Part shown: positions 7,157-15,798 of the stretch, piece by piece
Layout: every line of letters begins with the position of its first letter
Position numbering within the stretch: position 1 is the first letter of the stretch
Source: Bacteroidota bacterium
GTDB taxonomy: Bacteria; Bacteroidota; Bacteroidia; AKYH767-A; 2013-40CM-41-45
DNA: 64,000 bases
Direction: 5' to 3'
Assembly (NCBI GenBank): GCA_016721305.1
Contig: JADKIH010000026.1
Coordinates: 1 to 64,000 of the forward strand
Notes under the pieces: model-generated
Seen by the model: the letters and a program-made list of their open reading frames with translations, nothing else
What the model was told of the DNA's origin: nothing
The model's database searches: none
Made by a program: the position numbers and the translations under genes

Positions 7157-9541
7157 TTATGAGCCGCAGGCTTCGCAAGCTTCAGGATTGTCGAGCGAGC
7201 AGGCCATTTGTGCAAAGGCTTCTTCTTTATCAACAACCGGAGCAAGTGCTTCTGCGTTTTCCGTATTTGGTTTCTTGAGATAGCTTTGATCAACCGTAAA
7301 CTTGATTGCATCGGCAGCAGATTTCGTACGGAGATAGTACATACCTGTTTTCAATCCTTTCTTCCATGCGTAGAAGTGCATTGAAGTCAGTTTGGCGAAA
7401 TTCGCATCCTGAATAAAGAGATTGAGCGACTGGCTCTGACAGATGTATGCTCCGCGATCGGCAGCCATATCAATCACTGCGCGTTGTTTGATTTCCCAAA
7501 CTGTCTTGTAGATTTCTTTCAAGTCAGCCGGAATTTCAGGAATGTCCTGAACCGAACCGTTAGCTGCGATGATTTTATTTTTCATCGAATCGTTCCACAA
7601 ACCTAATTTCACAAGATCTTTCAACAGGTGCTTATTCACGATTGGGAATTCACCGCTGAGTACACGACGAGAATAGATATTCGATGTGTATGGTTCGAAA
7701 CATTCGTTGTTTCCTAAGATCTGCGATGTAGATGCAGTTGGCATTGGTGCAAGGAGGAGCGAGTTACGAACGCCGTATTTTTTCACTTCATCTTTCAACA
7801 CATCCCACTCCCAACGATTTGATGGAGTAACATTCCACATATCGTATTGGAAGATGCCCTGAGAAACCGGAGAACCTTCATACGTTTCGTAAGGACCGTC
7901 TTTTTTCGAGAGGTCTTTCGAAGCCGTCATCGCAGCGTAGTAAATCGTTTCGTGAATTTCTTTATTCAACTCACGAGCTTCATCACTGTCGAATGGCATA
8001 CGCATTAAGATAAATGCATCTGCTAATCCCTGCACACCAATACCGATTGGGCGGTGACGCATATTGCTCTTCTTTGCTGCTTCGACAGGATAGTAATTTA
8101 CATCGATCACCTTGTTGAGGTTCTTTGTAATTACGTAAGTGATATCGAATAAGCGCTGGTGATCGAATTGTCCGTTCGTTACGAAGCGAGGCAATGCAAT
8201 CGAAGCAAGATTACAAACAGCGATTTCATCGGCTGAAGTGTATTCCATGATCTCCGTACAGAGGTTTGAGCTCTTAATCGTACCGAGATTTTTCTGATTG
8301 CTCTTTTCGTTACATGCATCTTTGTAAAGCATGTAAGGTGTTCCTGTTTCGATTTGCGATTCGAGAATTGCAAACCACAATTCCTGTGCTTTAACGACAC
8401 GACGAGCGCGGCCATCTTGTTCGTATTGCAGATACAAGTCACGGAATTTTTGTCCGTATGTATCGCAAAGACCCGGAGCTTCGTTCGGGCAGAACAGACT
8501 CCATTCGCCATCGGCTTCAACTCTTTCCATGAATAAATCAGAGATCCACAGAGCGTAGAATAAATCACGCGCACGCAATTCTTCTTTACCGTGATTCTTT
8601 TTCAATTCGAGGAAGTCGAAAATATCGGCATGCCAAGGTTCGAGATAAATCGCAAATGAACCTTTGCGTTTTCCGCCGCCCTGATCAACGTAACGAGCTG
8701 TATCATTGAACACACGCAACATCGGAACGATACCGTTCGATGTACCGTTAGTGCCGCGGATATAAGAACCCGTAGCGCGAACGTTGTGAATGCTCAGACC
8801 AATACCACCGGCAGACTGAGAAATCTTCGCGCAATTTTTCAGCGTGTTGTAGATTCCTTCGATGCTGTCGTCTTCCATCTGAAGAAGGAAGCAAGAACTC
8901 AATTGTGGTTTTGGAGTACCGGCATTGAATAATGTAGGAGTCGCATGCGTGAACCAGCGTTCGCTCATGAGATTGTACGTTTCAATAACCGATTCGATAT
9001 CGTGTTTGTGAATACCGACAGCCACGCGCATGATAAGATGCTGCGGACGCTCGGCCACTTTACCGTTTAATTTGAGGAGATAAGATTTCTCCAATGTTTT
9101 GAATCCGAAATAATCGTATCCGAAATCACGATCGTAGATGATCGTTGAATCGAGGATATCGCGATTGTTCCAGATGATTTCAAACACATCATCAGCCAAC
9201 AACGGAGCTTTTTTGCCGTTATTCGGATCGATGTATTCGTACAAGTCCTTCATCGTTTCGCTGAACGATTTCTTGGTGTTCTTGTGCAAGTTGCTCACTG
9301 CAATACGTGCAGCTAACAAAGCGTAGTCAGGATGACGAGTCGTCATCGACGCTGCGATTTCAGCAGCCAGACTATCGAGCTGAGAAGTAGTTACGCCATC
9401 GTAAATACCTTCAATGACTTTCTGAGCTACAGCAAAAGTGTCGACATGCTCCGACAGGCTGTAAGCCAGTTTTTGGATACGAGCTGTTACTTTGTCGAAT
9501 TTCACAGCTTCTTTTCTTCCGTCTCTTTTTAGTACAAACAT
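7157..9541 (-). CDS. nrdA: ribonucleoside-diphosphate reductase, large subunit
   Basis: Catalytic subunit of aerobic class I ribonucleotide reductase, making dNDPs from NDPs. The 794 residues start with an ATP-cone (about 1-92, KRDGRKEAVKFDKV) for allosteric control. The core shows the first active-site Cys in QLSSCFLLQ, the radical-chain region NLCTEIMEY, and PMPTASTSQILGNNECFEPY. The C-terminal redox pair is EACEACGS, which re-reduces the active site. The length matches full-size eukaryote-like NrdA. A methyltransferase gene separates it from nrdB, all on one strand, so one transcript is possible. A strong terminator follows. Confidence 0.97.
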   Translation of the reverse strand: MFVLKRDGRKEAVKFDKVTARIQKLAYSLSEHVDTFAVAQKVIEGIYDGVTTSQLDSLAAEIAASMTTRHPDYALLAARIAVSNLHKNTKKSFSETMKDLYEYIDPNNGKKAPLLADDVFEIIWNNRDILDSTIIYDRDFGYDYFGFKTLEKSYLLKLNGKVAERPQHLIMRVAVGIHKHDIESVIETYNLMSERWFTHATPTLFNAGTPKPQLSSCFLLQMEDDSIEGIYNTLKNCAKISQSAGGIGLSIHNVRATGSYIRGTNGTSNGIVPMLRVFNDTARYVDQGGGKRKGSFAIYLEPWHADIFDFLELKKNHGKEELRARDLFYALWISDLFMERVEADGEWSLFCPNEAPGLCDTYGQKFRDLYLQYEQDGRARRVVKAQELWFAILESQIETGTPYMLYKDACNEKSNQKNLGTIKSSNLCTEIMEYTSADEIAVCNLASIALPRFVTNGQFDHQRLFDITYVITKNLNKVIDVNYYPVEAAKKSNMRHRPIGIGVQGLADAFILMRMPFDSDEARELNKEIHETIYYAAMTASKDLSKKDGPYETYEGSPVSQGIFQYDMWNVTPSNRWEWDVLKDEVKKYGVRNSLLLAPMPTASTSQILGNNECFEPYTSNIYSRRVLSGEFPIVNKHLLKDLVKLGLWNDSMKNKIIAANGSVQDIPEIPADLKEIYKTVWEIKQRAVIDMAADRGAYICQSQSLNLFIQDANFAKLTSMHFYAWKKGLKTGMYYLRTKSAADAIKFTVDQSYLKKPNTENAEALAPVVDKEEAFAQMACSLDNPEACEACGS

Positions 9542-9570
9542 GAAAAATGTGGTGTTTAGGTGGTTTTAAA

Positions 9571-9591
9571 AATTAGCTAATTAGCTAATTA
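9571..9591. repeat. TTAGCTAA 8-bp palindromic tandem repeat
   Basis: About 2.5 units between nrdA and the methyltransferase gene. The TAA stop of the methyltransferase (9589-9591 on the minus strand) is itself part of the array. Confidence 0.85.
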
Positions 9592-10365
9592 TTTTATGGC
9601 TTCGACAATGATACTCTTCCTCTTTTCCAGCAGCGCCAGATCCGGCATTTTGCCTTCACCGACTTGTTTCTCGCTAACCTGAGAGAAGCCGGCTTCGGAG
9701 ATGATTCGGATCAGTGCAGGCACATCGTACATATATCGATGGTGACTGAATGAATCCTGCAGATCTTCGTACGGTTCGGTAACGAATACCTGCATTGGAG
9801 CGATATTGCCATTTTCGAACTGCTGAATGGCGAGTTTCATTTTTTCTACTTCGCTAGCCAGAGAAGGAACGAGAATTCTGACAACGCCACCCGGTTGTAA
9901 TACGCGGTGAGCTTCTGTCATCAGATATCGAGCTGAATCGTAGGTAAGATGCTCTACGAAATGACTCGAGAAAACATTCGGAATAGAATTATCGCGAAAA
10001 GGAATTCCGTAAAACAGATTGTGATGAATCACTTTACCCATTTTTACTTCGCGATAGAATTCGCTGAACGATTGTTTTCTGCTTCTCCTTGAAAACGGGA
10101 AGGCCATTCGCAGTATAAACTGCGGAAGATTCACAAAGTAAATTGTGATACCTCCGCTGATACCGATCCACCGTGGCGGATTATCGGTACTGCTGCCTAA
10201 GTTAATTCCGACATACTTACTCTTGTCGAAATCATACTTCCTGTTTTTCTTCATCAGCAGAAGAAATGAATTCAATGTATCACTCAAAAGAAATCGGAAA
10301 AATATTCCGCAAGTAGAACGGAACGATCTTTTCTCGACGATTTTATGAGTGTTTGATTGGGTCAA
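9589..10365 (-). CDS. class I SAM-dependent methyltransferase
   Basis: A 258-residue protein with a Rossmann methyltransferase fold. Motif I is seen as NLGSS followed by WIGIS (about 55-70), and the central strand as VFSSHFVEHLTYDSA then LMTEAHRVLQPGGVVRILVPS (about 130-170), typical of the small Methyltransf_11/COG4627 type acting on sugars, lipids or peptides; the substrate is unknown. About 40 N-terminal residues are basic with some hydrophobic stretches. The gene sits between nrdB and nrdA on the same strand, an unusual place with no functional link I can name. The stop codon lies inside an 8-bp repeat array. Start ATG 10365 is the furthest in-frame candidate; ATGs further in are possible. 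Confidence 0.8.
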   Translation of the reverse strand: MTQSNTHKIVEKRSFRSTCGIFFRFLLSDTLNSFLLLMKKNRKYDFDKSKYVGINLGSSTDNPPRWIGISGGITIYFVNLPQFILRMAFPFSRRSRKQSFSEFYREVKMGKVIHHNLFYGIPFRDNSIPNVFSSHFVEHLTYDSARYLMTEAHRVLQPGGVVRILVPSLASEVEKMKLAIQQFENGNIAPMQVFVTEPYEDLQDSFSHHRYMYDVPALIRIISEAGFSQVSEKQVGEGKMPDLALLEKRKSIIVEAIK

Positions 10366-10417
10366 GATGCTTTCTGCTGAAGTGGTAGGCGGGGTGGTTG
10401 TTAAAGAACGCTAATTG

Positions 10418-10616
10418 GTAAGTTGTAAGTAGTAAGTAGTAAGTAGTAAGTAGTAAGTAGTAAGTAGTAAGTAGTAAGTAGTAAGTAGTAAGTTGACTTA
10501 TACTTAGGCATCCGTGTCCGGATTCGGCATCAATAGTAAGTCAACTTACTACTTACTATTTACAACTTACCATTCAATAGTAAGTCAAATTACTACTTAC
10601 TACTTACTACTTACCA
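10418..10616. repeat. inverted pair of GTAAGTA heptamer arrays
   Basis: Eleven GTAAGTA/GTAAGTT units run from 10418 to 10494. After a spacer (about 10502-10536) come TACTTAC units in the opposite sense to 10616. The inner ends GTTGACTTA and TAAGTCAAC are exact reverse complements, so the region can fold into a long imperfect hairpin. The right end stops at most 2 nt from the nrdB stop codon. Confidence 0.92.
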
Positions 10617-10617
10617 G

Positions 10618-11583
10618 CTAGAAATCCTCATCCAGCTTAAACAAATTCTCCTCCTTCTGCTGACCCACGGAAGCTTTTTTGTATTCGCTTACGCGTTTTT
10701 CGAAGAAGTTTGTTTTACCCTGGAGCGAAATCATTTCCATGAAGTCGAACGGATTTGTGCTATTGTAAATTTTGTCGCAGCCCAAAGAAACGAGCAAGCG
10801 ATCGGCAACGAATTCGATATACTGACACATCAGTTTCGCATTCATTCCGATGAGGGAAACAGGTAATGAATCGGTAACGAATTCATGCTCGCATTCAACG
10901 GCGTTGCGGATGATTGCGGTAACCTGTTCTTTCGGTAATTTATTTTCAAGCATTCCGTAGAGTAAGCAGGCGAAATCGCAATGCATACCCTCGTCACGGC
11001 TGATGAATTCGTTAGAAGTACTCAGACCCGGCATGAGTCCGCGTTTTTTAAGCCAGAAGATCGAGCAGAAAGATCCGGAGAAGAAGATTCCTTCCACGGC
11101 AGCAAAAGCAACCAGACGCTCAGCAAACGAACCTTCCTGAATCCAGCGAAGAGCCCATTCAGCTTTCTTCGTTACGCAAGGAACTGTTTCGATTGCTTTT
11201 AAGAGGTATGTCTTTTCGTTCGGGTCTTTAATATAGGTGTCGATCAGGAGAGAGTACATTTCAGAGTGAATGTTCTCCATCATGATTTGGAAACCATAGA
11301 AGCAGCGAGCTTCCGGCAATTGAACTTCACGCATGAAGTTAATAGCCAGGTTTTCGTTCACGATACCATCGCTGGCAGCAAAGAATGCCAAAACGTGCTT
11401 TACAAAGTGGCGTTCGTCATTAGAGAGACGATCCCAGTCTTTCTGATCAGCAGAAAGGTCAATTTCCTCAGCTGTCCAGAAGCTCTGTTCAGATCTCTTA
11501 TACATTTCCCAAATTTTCGGGTATTTGATCGGGAACAGTACAAATCTGTCTTTATTCTCTTCCAGCAGTATTTCTTTCTTCAT
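10618..11583 (-). CDS. nrdB: ribonucleoside-diphosphate reductase, small subunit
   Basis: The 321-residue radical-generating subunit. Di-iron ligands lie in ERHFVKHVLAFFAASD, in CFYGFQIMMENIHSEMY and in FISRDEGMHCDFA. The tyrosyl radical residue is expected in SEMYSLLIDTY, as in eukaryotic R2, which this protein resembles more than enterobacterial NrdB. The C-terminal tail ends FKLDEDF, the peptide that docks onto NrdA. The upstream 560 bp is AT-rich and holds a stable hairpin but no clear NrdR box. Frame intact. Confidence 0.96.
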   Translation of the reverse strand: MKKEILLEENKDRFVLFPIKYPKIWEMYKRSEQSFWTAEEIDLSADQKDWDRLSNDERHFVKHVLAFFAASDGIVNENLAINFMREVQLPEARCFYGFQIMMENIHSEMYSLLIDTYIKDPNEKTYLLKAIETVPCVTKKAEWALRWIQEGSFAERLVAFAAVEGIFFSGSFCSIFWLKKRGLMPGLSTSNEFISRDEGMHCDFACLLYGMLENKLPKEQVTAIIRNAVECEHEFVTDSLPVSLIGMNAKLMCQYIEFVADRLLVSLGCDKIYNSTNPFDFMEMISLQGKTNFFEKRVSEYKKASVGQQKEENLFKLDEDF

Positions 11584-12145
11584 ATTAAAAAGGGGTATTT
11601 TGAGGTATTTTAGGTTTGATTAGAGGTGACGATTTCCAGTCTCTCCAATTTCGCAAAAAGCTTAGCTTTTTTTGAATTCGAAGAAATGTTTTTGAATTAG
11701 CGTTAAAACTTTCTGAATTATCGGTTTTTGAAAATTCCGATCACTGAACAAAAATTCTTTTTTTAAAATTGATACGCAAGAAGTATTCTTCTTTTTTATT
11801 GACAATTATACACCGACTTCTGTGCAAAAATCTATAACCCCCTCGGAAAGCCTTGCCAGTAAAGGCTTTCAGGCGTTTTGAACAATTTTTGTTCGTAACT
11901 CTGTCTTGCAGAATCAGTATTCGTCGTAAGGTGTTTTTTGTGAAAATTTTTCGTGTTGATTATCAGTTTACTCTTCGAATAAATTAGCTGATTTGTTGAT
12001 TAGCTAATTTGCTAATGAAAAAAAACAGTATAACTCAGGTCGTAAAAACCACTTATAATAAATTAATATTCTGAAACGAATTTACTCTCTCCAATTAGCT
12101 AATCAGCTGATCAGCTAATTAGCTAATTGAAGTAGAAGAAAGCAG
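11584..12145. other. AT-rich gap upstream of nrdB with hairpin and 8-bp repeats
   Basis: No gene seen. It holds a 9-bp perfect stem GAAAGCCTT (11846-11854) / AAGGCTTTC (11862-11870) with a 7-nt loop and no T-run. A small palindrome GAACAATTTTTGTTC lies at 11880-11894. TTAGCTAA-type repeats lie at about 11980-12015 and 12091-12128. The position fits an nrdB leader or control region, but no known motif was recognised. Confidence 0.5.
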
Positions 12146-12696
12146 CTATTTCACATGCCCCCAATTCTCCCCCGACTTAATCCGGTAGAGTTGCATTTCG
12201 CTGATCCCGAAATGAGCGGCAATATCCTTCATGAGGCGACGACGGTCTTTGGCGGTGATCATTTGTTTGATCTGACGCACTTTGGCAGCCGTGAGCTTAT
12301 GGCCTTTGGCGCGCGTACGTTCGCGGTACGATTTAACACCCGGACTGCCCTGTTGGTGTTTTTCCATTTCTTCCTTCGTTGCCCAACGAAGGTTCTTGGC
12401 TTTGTTATTCAGCTTGTTATAATCCTGGTGGATCACAAACGTCTTATTTTTTCCGCCTTTTGAACAAAATACTCAGCTACTAGTTTATGGATATAGAACT
12501 GATGATCAGTCGTTCCAACCTTGATCTTCAGGGCCGGATATCCATTTACCATCGTGCCTTTCAGCACTTTACATTCGGTAATCTTTTCCCTGAAACTGCA
12601 TACTCGACCTGAGCTGGAGATGCCGTAGCGGGTTCTTTGTTTACGGGCATTGATCTTAATCTCCTTCCATTCGTCGGATTTTGAATTGTTCGTCAT
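12146..12696 (-). pseudogene. NUMOD4/HNH homing-endonuclease-like gene with a frameshift
   Basis: The first half (12696-12433) has the NUMOD4 signature: EWKEIKIN, then YGISSSGRVCSF, KGTMVNGYPALKI and the HKLVAEYFV motif. After a shift it continues as the HNH-like box IHQDYNKLNNKAKNLRWAT and a C-terminal helix-turn-helix (TAAKVRQIKQM...DIAAHFGISEMQLYRIKSGENW). Frames join if a run of six A (plus-strand T6 at 12447-12452) were seven, giving E-K-N-K-T-F-V-I-H. Such proteins are free-standing phage- or intron-type endonucleases that bind through NUMOD and HTH parts. Whether the frameshift is real cannot be told; the same A7-to-A6 lesion hits two other genes here. The gene lies 218 nt upstream of sdhC, on the other strand. 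Confidence 0.8.
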
Positions 12697-12797
12697 ATTG
12701 TTGGGGTTTGTTGGGTATTAGCTCGCAACTGTTGGAGGAAGACGAGCGATTGATTATTAAGTGCAATTGTTGGGGTGCAGGAGTATGATAAATAATC

Positions 12798-12828
12798 TTT
12801 GAAATACCACTCGTGGCATATACATTTG
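12798..12828 (+). promoter_or_regulatory. promoter of the sdhCAB operon
   Basis: TTTG at 12798-12801, a 19-nt spacer, and a perfect -7 box TACATTTG at 12821-12828: the full Bacteroidota promoter pattern. It implies a leader of about 80 nt before sdhC. Confidence 0.7.
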
Positions 12829-12914
12829 TCTCCGATTCAACAAAAACACTGTTTGTTGCTTCGAATGTCTGTTTTACCCAAGTGTCATTATTCAAGATCA
12901 TAATTAAAATCAAT

Positions 12915-13598
12915 ATGGTTGAGTCACTCAAAATGTTTTATACCAGTGTAGGAAGAAAGCTGGTTATGGCCCTTACGGGATTATTTCTCTTTGTCTTCCT
13001 TCTGGAGCACTTATATGGTAATTTGTTACTCTATAAGCTGGATGTCGGCAAGGCTTTCGAAGAATACTCTGCCTTCATGGCCGGCAATTTAATAATTCGC
13101 GCGGTAGAATATGGCCTCTTCGGAGGAATCATTATCCACATTCTCGACGCATTATTTATAACTCTGGCCAATCGTAAGGCTCGCCCGATCGGCTACGCAG
13201 TTAGCCATCAGTCTAAAAACAGCACCTGGTACTCCCGCAATATGGGCCTTACCGGTTCAATTATCCTGTTTTTCCTGATTATCCACCTTCGTACGTTTTT
13301 CTTCCCACATCGTTTCGGTCACCCTGAAACTACAATGGCTTACGACGTAGCGAATGCCTTCCAGACAAGCTGGTATGCGGCTCTTTACCTGGTGTCGATG
13401 GTACTTCTGGGTTCACACTTAAACCATGGTATCCAGTCGGCTTTCCACACTCTCGGACGCAACGATATGAAGTACAGAAAGACTCTCAAATCGGTAGGAA
13501 CCATTTTGGCTCTTATTATAATGATAGGCTTTGCTTCCTTCCCGATTGTTTTCTATTTCGATCTCTTCGGAGCTGCAACGAATATTTTGGCTAACTAA
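12915..13598 (+). CDS. sdhC: succinate dehydrogenase cytochrome b subunit
   Basis: Membrane anchor and heme b/quinone-binding subunit of succinate:menaquinone oxidoreductase (complex II), b558 family with five transmembrane helices in one chain. Visible: SVGRKLVMALTGLFLFVFLLEHLYGN (helix I with His), GGIIIHILDALFI (helix II with His), IILFFLIIHLRTFFF (helix III), YLVSMVLLGSHLNHGIQSAF (helix IV) and a last helix near the C-terminus; these His residues are the likely heme ligands. ATG 12915 gives 227 residues; ATG 12933 is an alternative. First gene of sdhC-sdhA-sdhB, behind a strong promoter. Confidence 0.95.
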   Translation: MVESLKMFYTSVGRKLVMALTGLFLFVFLLEHLYGNLLLYKLDVGKAFEEYSAFMAGNLIIRAVEYGLFGGIIIHILDALFITLANRKARPIGYAVSHQSKNSTWYSRNMGLTGSIILFFLIIHLRTFFFPHRFGHPETTMAYDVANAFQTSWYAALYLVSMVLLGSHLNHGIQSAFHTLGRNDMKYRKTLKSVGTILALIIMIGFASFPIVFYFDLFGAATNILAN

Positions 13599-13649
13599 TC
13601 TTCCTCAATTAGCGCTTCTCAGAAGGTCAGCGCTAAGAAACAAAAAATT

Positions 13650-15569
13650 ATGAGCAAATTAAACTCAAAAATTCCCGAAGGCTCTCTCGAGCGTAAATGG
13701 ACTCAGTACAAATCGACGGTTCGTCTGGTGAATCCTGCCAACAAACGTCGTATCGAAATCCTGGTAATCGGTTCAGGTTTGGCCGGTGGAGCTGCTGCAG
13801 CTTCTCTTGCTGAAATGGGATATAGCGTAAAATGTTTCGCATTCCAGGATAGTCCACGCCGTGCGCATAGTATCGCTGCACAGGGTGGTATCAATGCCGC
13901 AAAGAACTATGCAAACGATGGCGACAGCGTATATCGTTTGTTCTATGATACAGTAAAAGGTGGCGACTACCGTGCGCGTGAAGCAAACGTTTATCGTCTC
14001 GCCGAAATTTCAAATGCCATCATCGATCAGTGCGTGGCGCAAGGTGTTCCTTTCGCTCGTGAATATGGCGGCTTGCTCGACAATCGTTCGTTCGGTGGTG
14101 TACAGGTTTCCCGTACATTCTATGCACGCGGTCAAACAGGACAACAGTTGTTGCTCGGTGCTTACAGTTCGATGGCGCGTCAGATTTACAAAGGCAATCT
14201 GAAAATGTACAACCGCCACGAGATGGTTGAGCTCGTAAAAATCGATGGCAAAGCTCGTGGTATCATTGCACGTGATTTAGTTACCGGAAAACTCGAACGT
14301 CATTTCGGACACGCTGTTGTTTTAGCAACCGGCGGCTACGGAAACGTATTCTATCTTTCAACAAATGCCATGGGCAGTAATGGTACTGCTATCTGGAAAG
14401 CATACAAACAAGGAGCCTTCTTCGGAAACCCTTGCTTTACACAAATTCACCCGACATGTATTCCGGTTTCCGGCGACTATCAATCGAAGCTTACGCTGAT
14501 GAGTGAAAGTCTCCGTAACGACGGACGCGTGTGGGTTCCGAAAGGAAAAGCAGACAAGCGCAAAGCCGAAGAAATTCCTGACGAAGAAAGAGATTACTAT
14601 CTCGAACGTCGTTATCCGGCTTTCGGAAATCTTGTTCCGCGCGACGTGGCTTCACGTGCAGCGAAACAAGTATGCGACGAAGGTCGCGGTGTTGGACCGT
14701 CAGGACTTGCCGTGTATCTCGACTTCCGTGATTCGATCAAACGTTTAGGTCGTCATGTAATTCAAGAACGTTACGGTAACCTTTTCGAGATGTACGAAAA
14801 AATTACCGGCGACGATCCGTACAATACACCAATGAGAATTTATCCGGCAGTTCACTATACAATGGGCGGACTGTGGGTTGATTATAATCTGATGACAACT
14901 ATTCCGGGCTTATACGCTTTGGGAGAATGTAACTTCAGTGATCACGGAGCAAATCGTTTGGGAGCTTCTGCGTTGATGCAAGGTTTGGCCGATGGTTACT
15001 TCGTAATTCCGTATACAATCGGCGATTACTTAGCCGACGAAATTCGTAATCCTGCTACAGCAACTACGCATCCTGCATTCGAAGAAGCCGAAGCGAAAGT
15101 AAAAGAGCGCATCGAGAAATTGATGAATGTAAAAGGAAATCAAACCGTAGAAGATCTTCACAAGAAATTAGGAAAGATCATGTGGGACTACTGCGGAATG
15201 GCACGTAACGAAGAAGGTTTGAAAAAAGCCCTCGGTATGATTCGCGAGTTGAAGAAAGAATTCTGGAGCGATGTAAAAATTCCGGGAGAAATCAACGACT
15301 ACAATAACGAATTAGACAAAGCAGGACGTGTTGCCGACTTCATCGAATTAGGTGAGCTGATGATTAACGATGCATTGATGCGCCGCGAATCATGTGGCGG
15401 TCACTTCCGCGAAGAATCGCAAACCGAAGAAGGCGAAGCAAAACGTGATGATGAGAATTTCAGTTTTGTTGCTGCTTGGGAGTTTGCCGGTGACGGTTCT
15501 GACCCTGTCTTAAATAAAGAACCTCTAACGTTTGATGTTGTTCATCCAACACAGCGATCTTACAAATAG
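13650..15569 (+). CDS. sdhA: succinate dehydrogenase flavoprotein subunit
   Basis: Oxidises succinate to fumarate in the TCA cycle on a covalently bound FAD. The 639 residues open with the FAD-binding Rossmann motif GSGLAGGAAAASLAEMG (about 39-55), then AHSIAAQGGINAAKNY with the flavinylated His region. VVLATGGYGNVFY, the substrate-binding HPTCIP, RESCGGHFR near the C-terminus and ASALMQGLADGYF are also present. The size and the extra C-terminal domain match the Bacteroidota/epsilonproteobacterial SdhA/FrdA branch. Frame intact, 51 nt after sdhC. Confidence 0.97.
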   Translation: MSKLNSKIPEGSLERKWTQYKSTVRLVNPANKRRIEILVIGSGLAGGAAAASLAEMGYSVKCFAFQDSPRRAHSIAAQGGINAAKNYANDGDSVYRLFYDTVKGGDYRAREANVYRLAEISNAIIDQCVAQGVPFAREYGGLLDNRSFGGVQVSRTFYARGQTGQQLLLGAYSSMARQIYKGNLKMYNRHEMVELVKIDGKARGIIARDLVTGKLERHFGHAVVLATGGYGNVFYLSTNAMGSNGTAIWKAYKQGAFFGNPCFTQIHPTCIPVSGDYQSKLTLMSESLRNDGRVWVPKGKADKRKAEEIPDEERDYYLERRYPAFGNLVPRDVASRAAKQVCDEGRGVGPSGLAVYLDFRDSIKRLGRHVIQERYGNLFEMYEKITGDDPYNTPMRIYPAVHYTMGGLWVDYNLMTTIPGLYALGECNFSDHGANRLGASALMQGLADGYFVIPYTIGDYLADEIRNPATATTHPAFEEAEAKVKERIEKLMNVKGNQTVEDLHKKLGKIMWDYCGMARNEEGLKKALGMIRELKKEFWSDVKIPGEINDYNNELDKAGRVADFIELGELMINDALMRRESCGGHFREESQTEEGEAKRDDENFSFVAAWEFAGDGSDPVLNKEPLTFDVVHPTQRSYK

Positions 15570-15798
15570 GTTGCAGCTGATGCTTAAAACTACCCCCATA
15601 ACACGCACTAGATTGGTGAACGATTATTTTTACAAGAAATTACAATACTTCAGAGGGAGCTTGACATACTTGCAAAGATGATGAAATCACTGATGAAAGC
15701 GATTAAAGCATCAGACCAAACATCTAAGCAACCAAGACCAAAAACAACCCAACTAAGTATGCAACCAGTATCAACTAAACAAGATCACGGCAGAGACG

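Noticed and set aside
5690..7311. Open frames translating to LRVAGCG-type seven-residue repeats (for example around 5.7, 6.8-7.1, 36.0-36.3 and 63.6-63.9 kb)
   Set aside because: They are the GCAACCC heptamer arrays read in frame; 21 bp equal 7 residues, so every frame looks periodic. No start signal or family resemblance.
11800..11816. Sigma-70-like promoter TTGACA near 11801
   Set aside because: Bacteroidota primary sigma does not use TTGACA/TATAAT, and no gene starts at a fitting distance on the plus strand.
12433..12460. Programmed -1 frameshifting in the HNH gene
   Set aside because: The A6 run could in principle slip, but the zero-frame codons do not form a classical slippery heptamer, and identical A6 breaks in two unrelated metabolic genes point to a technical cause.
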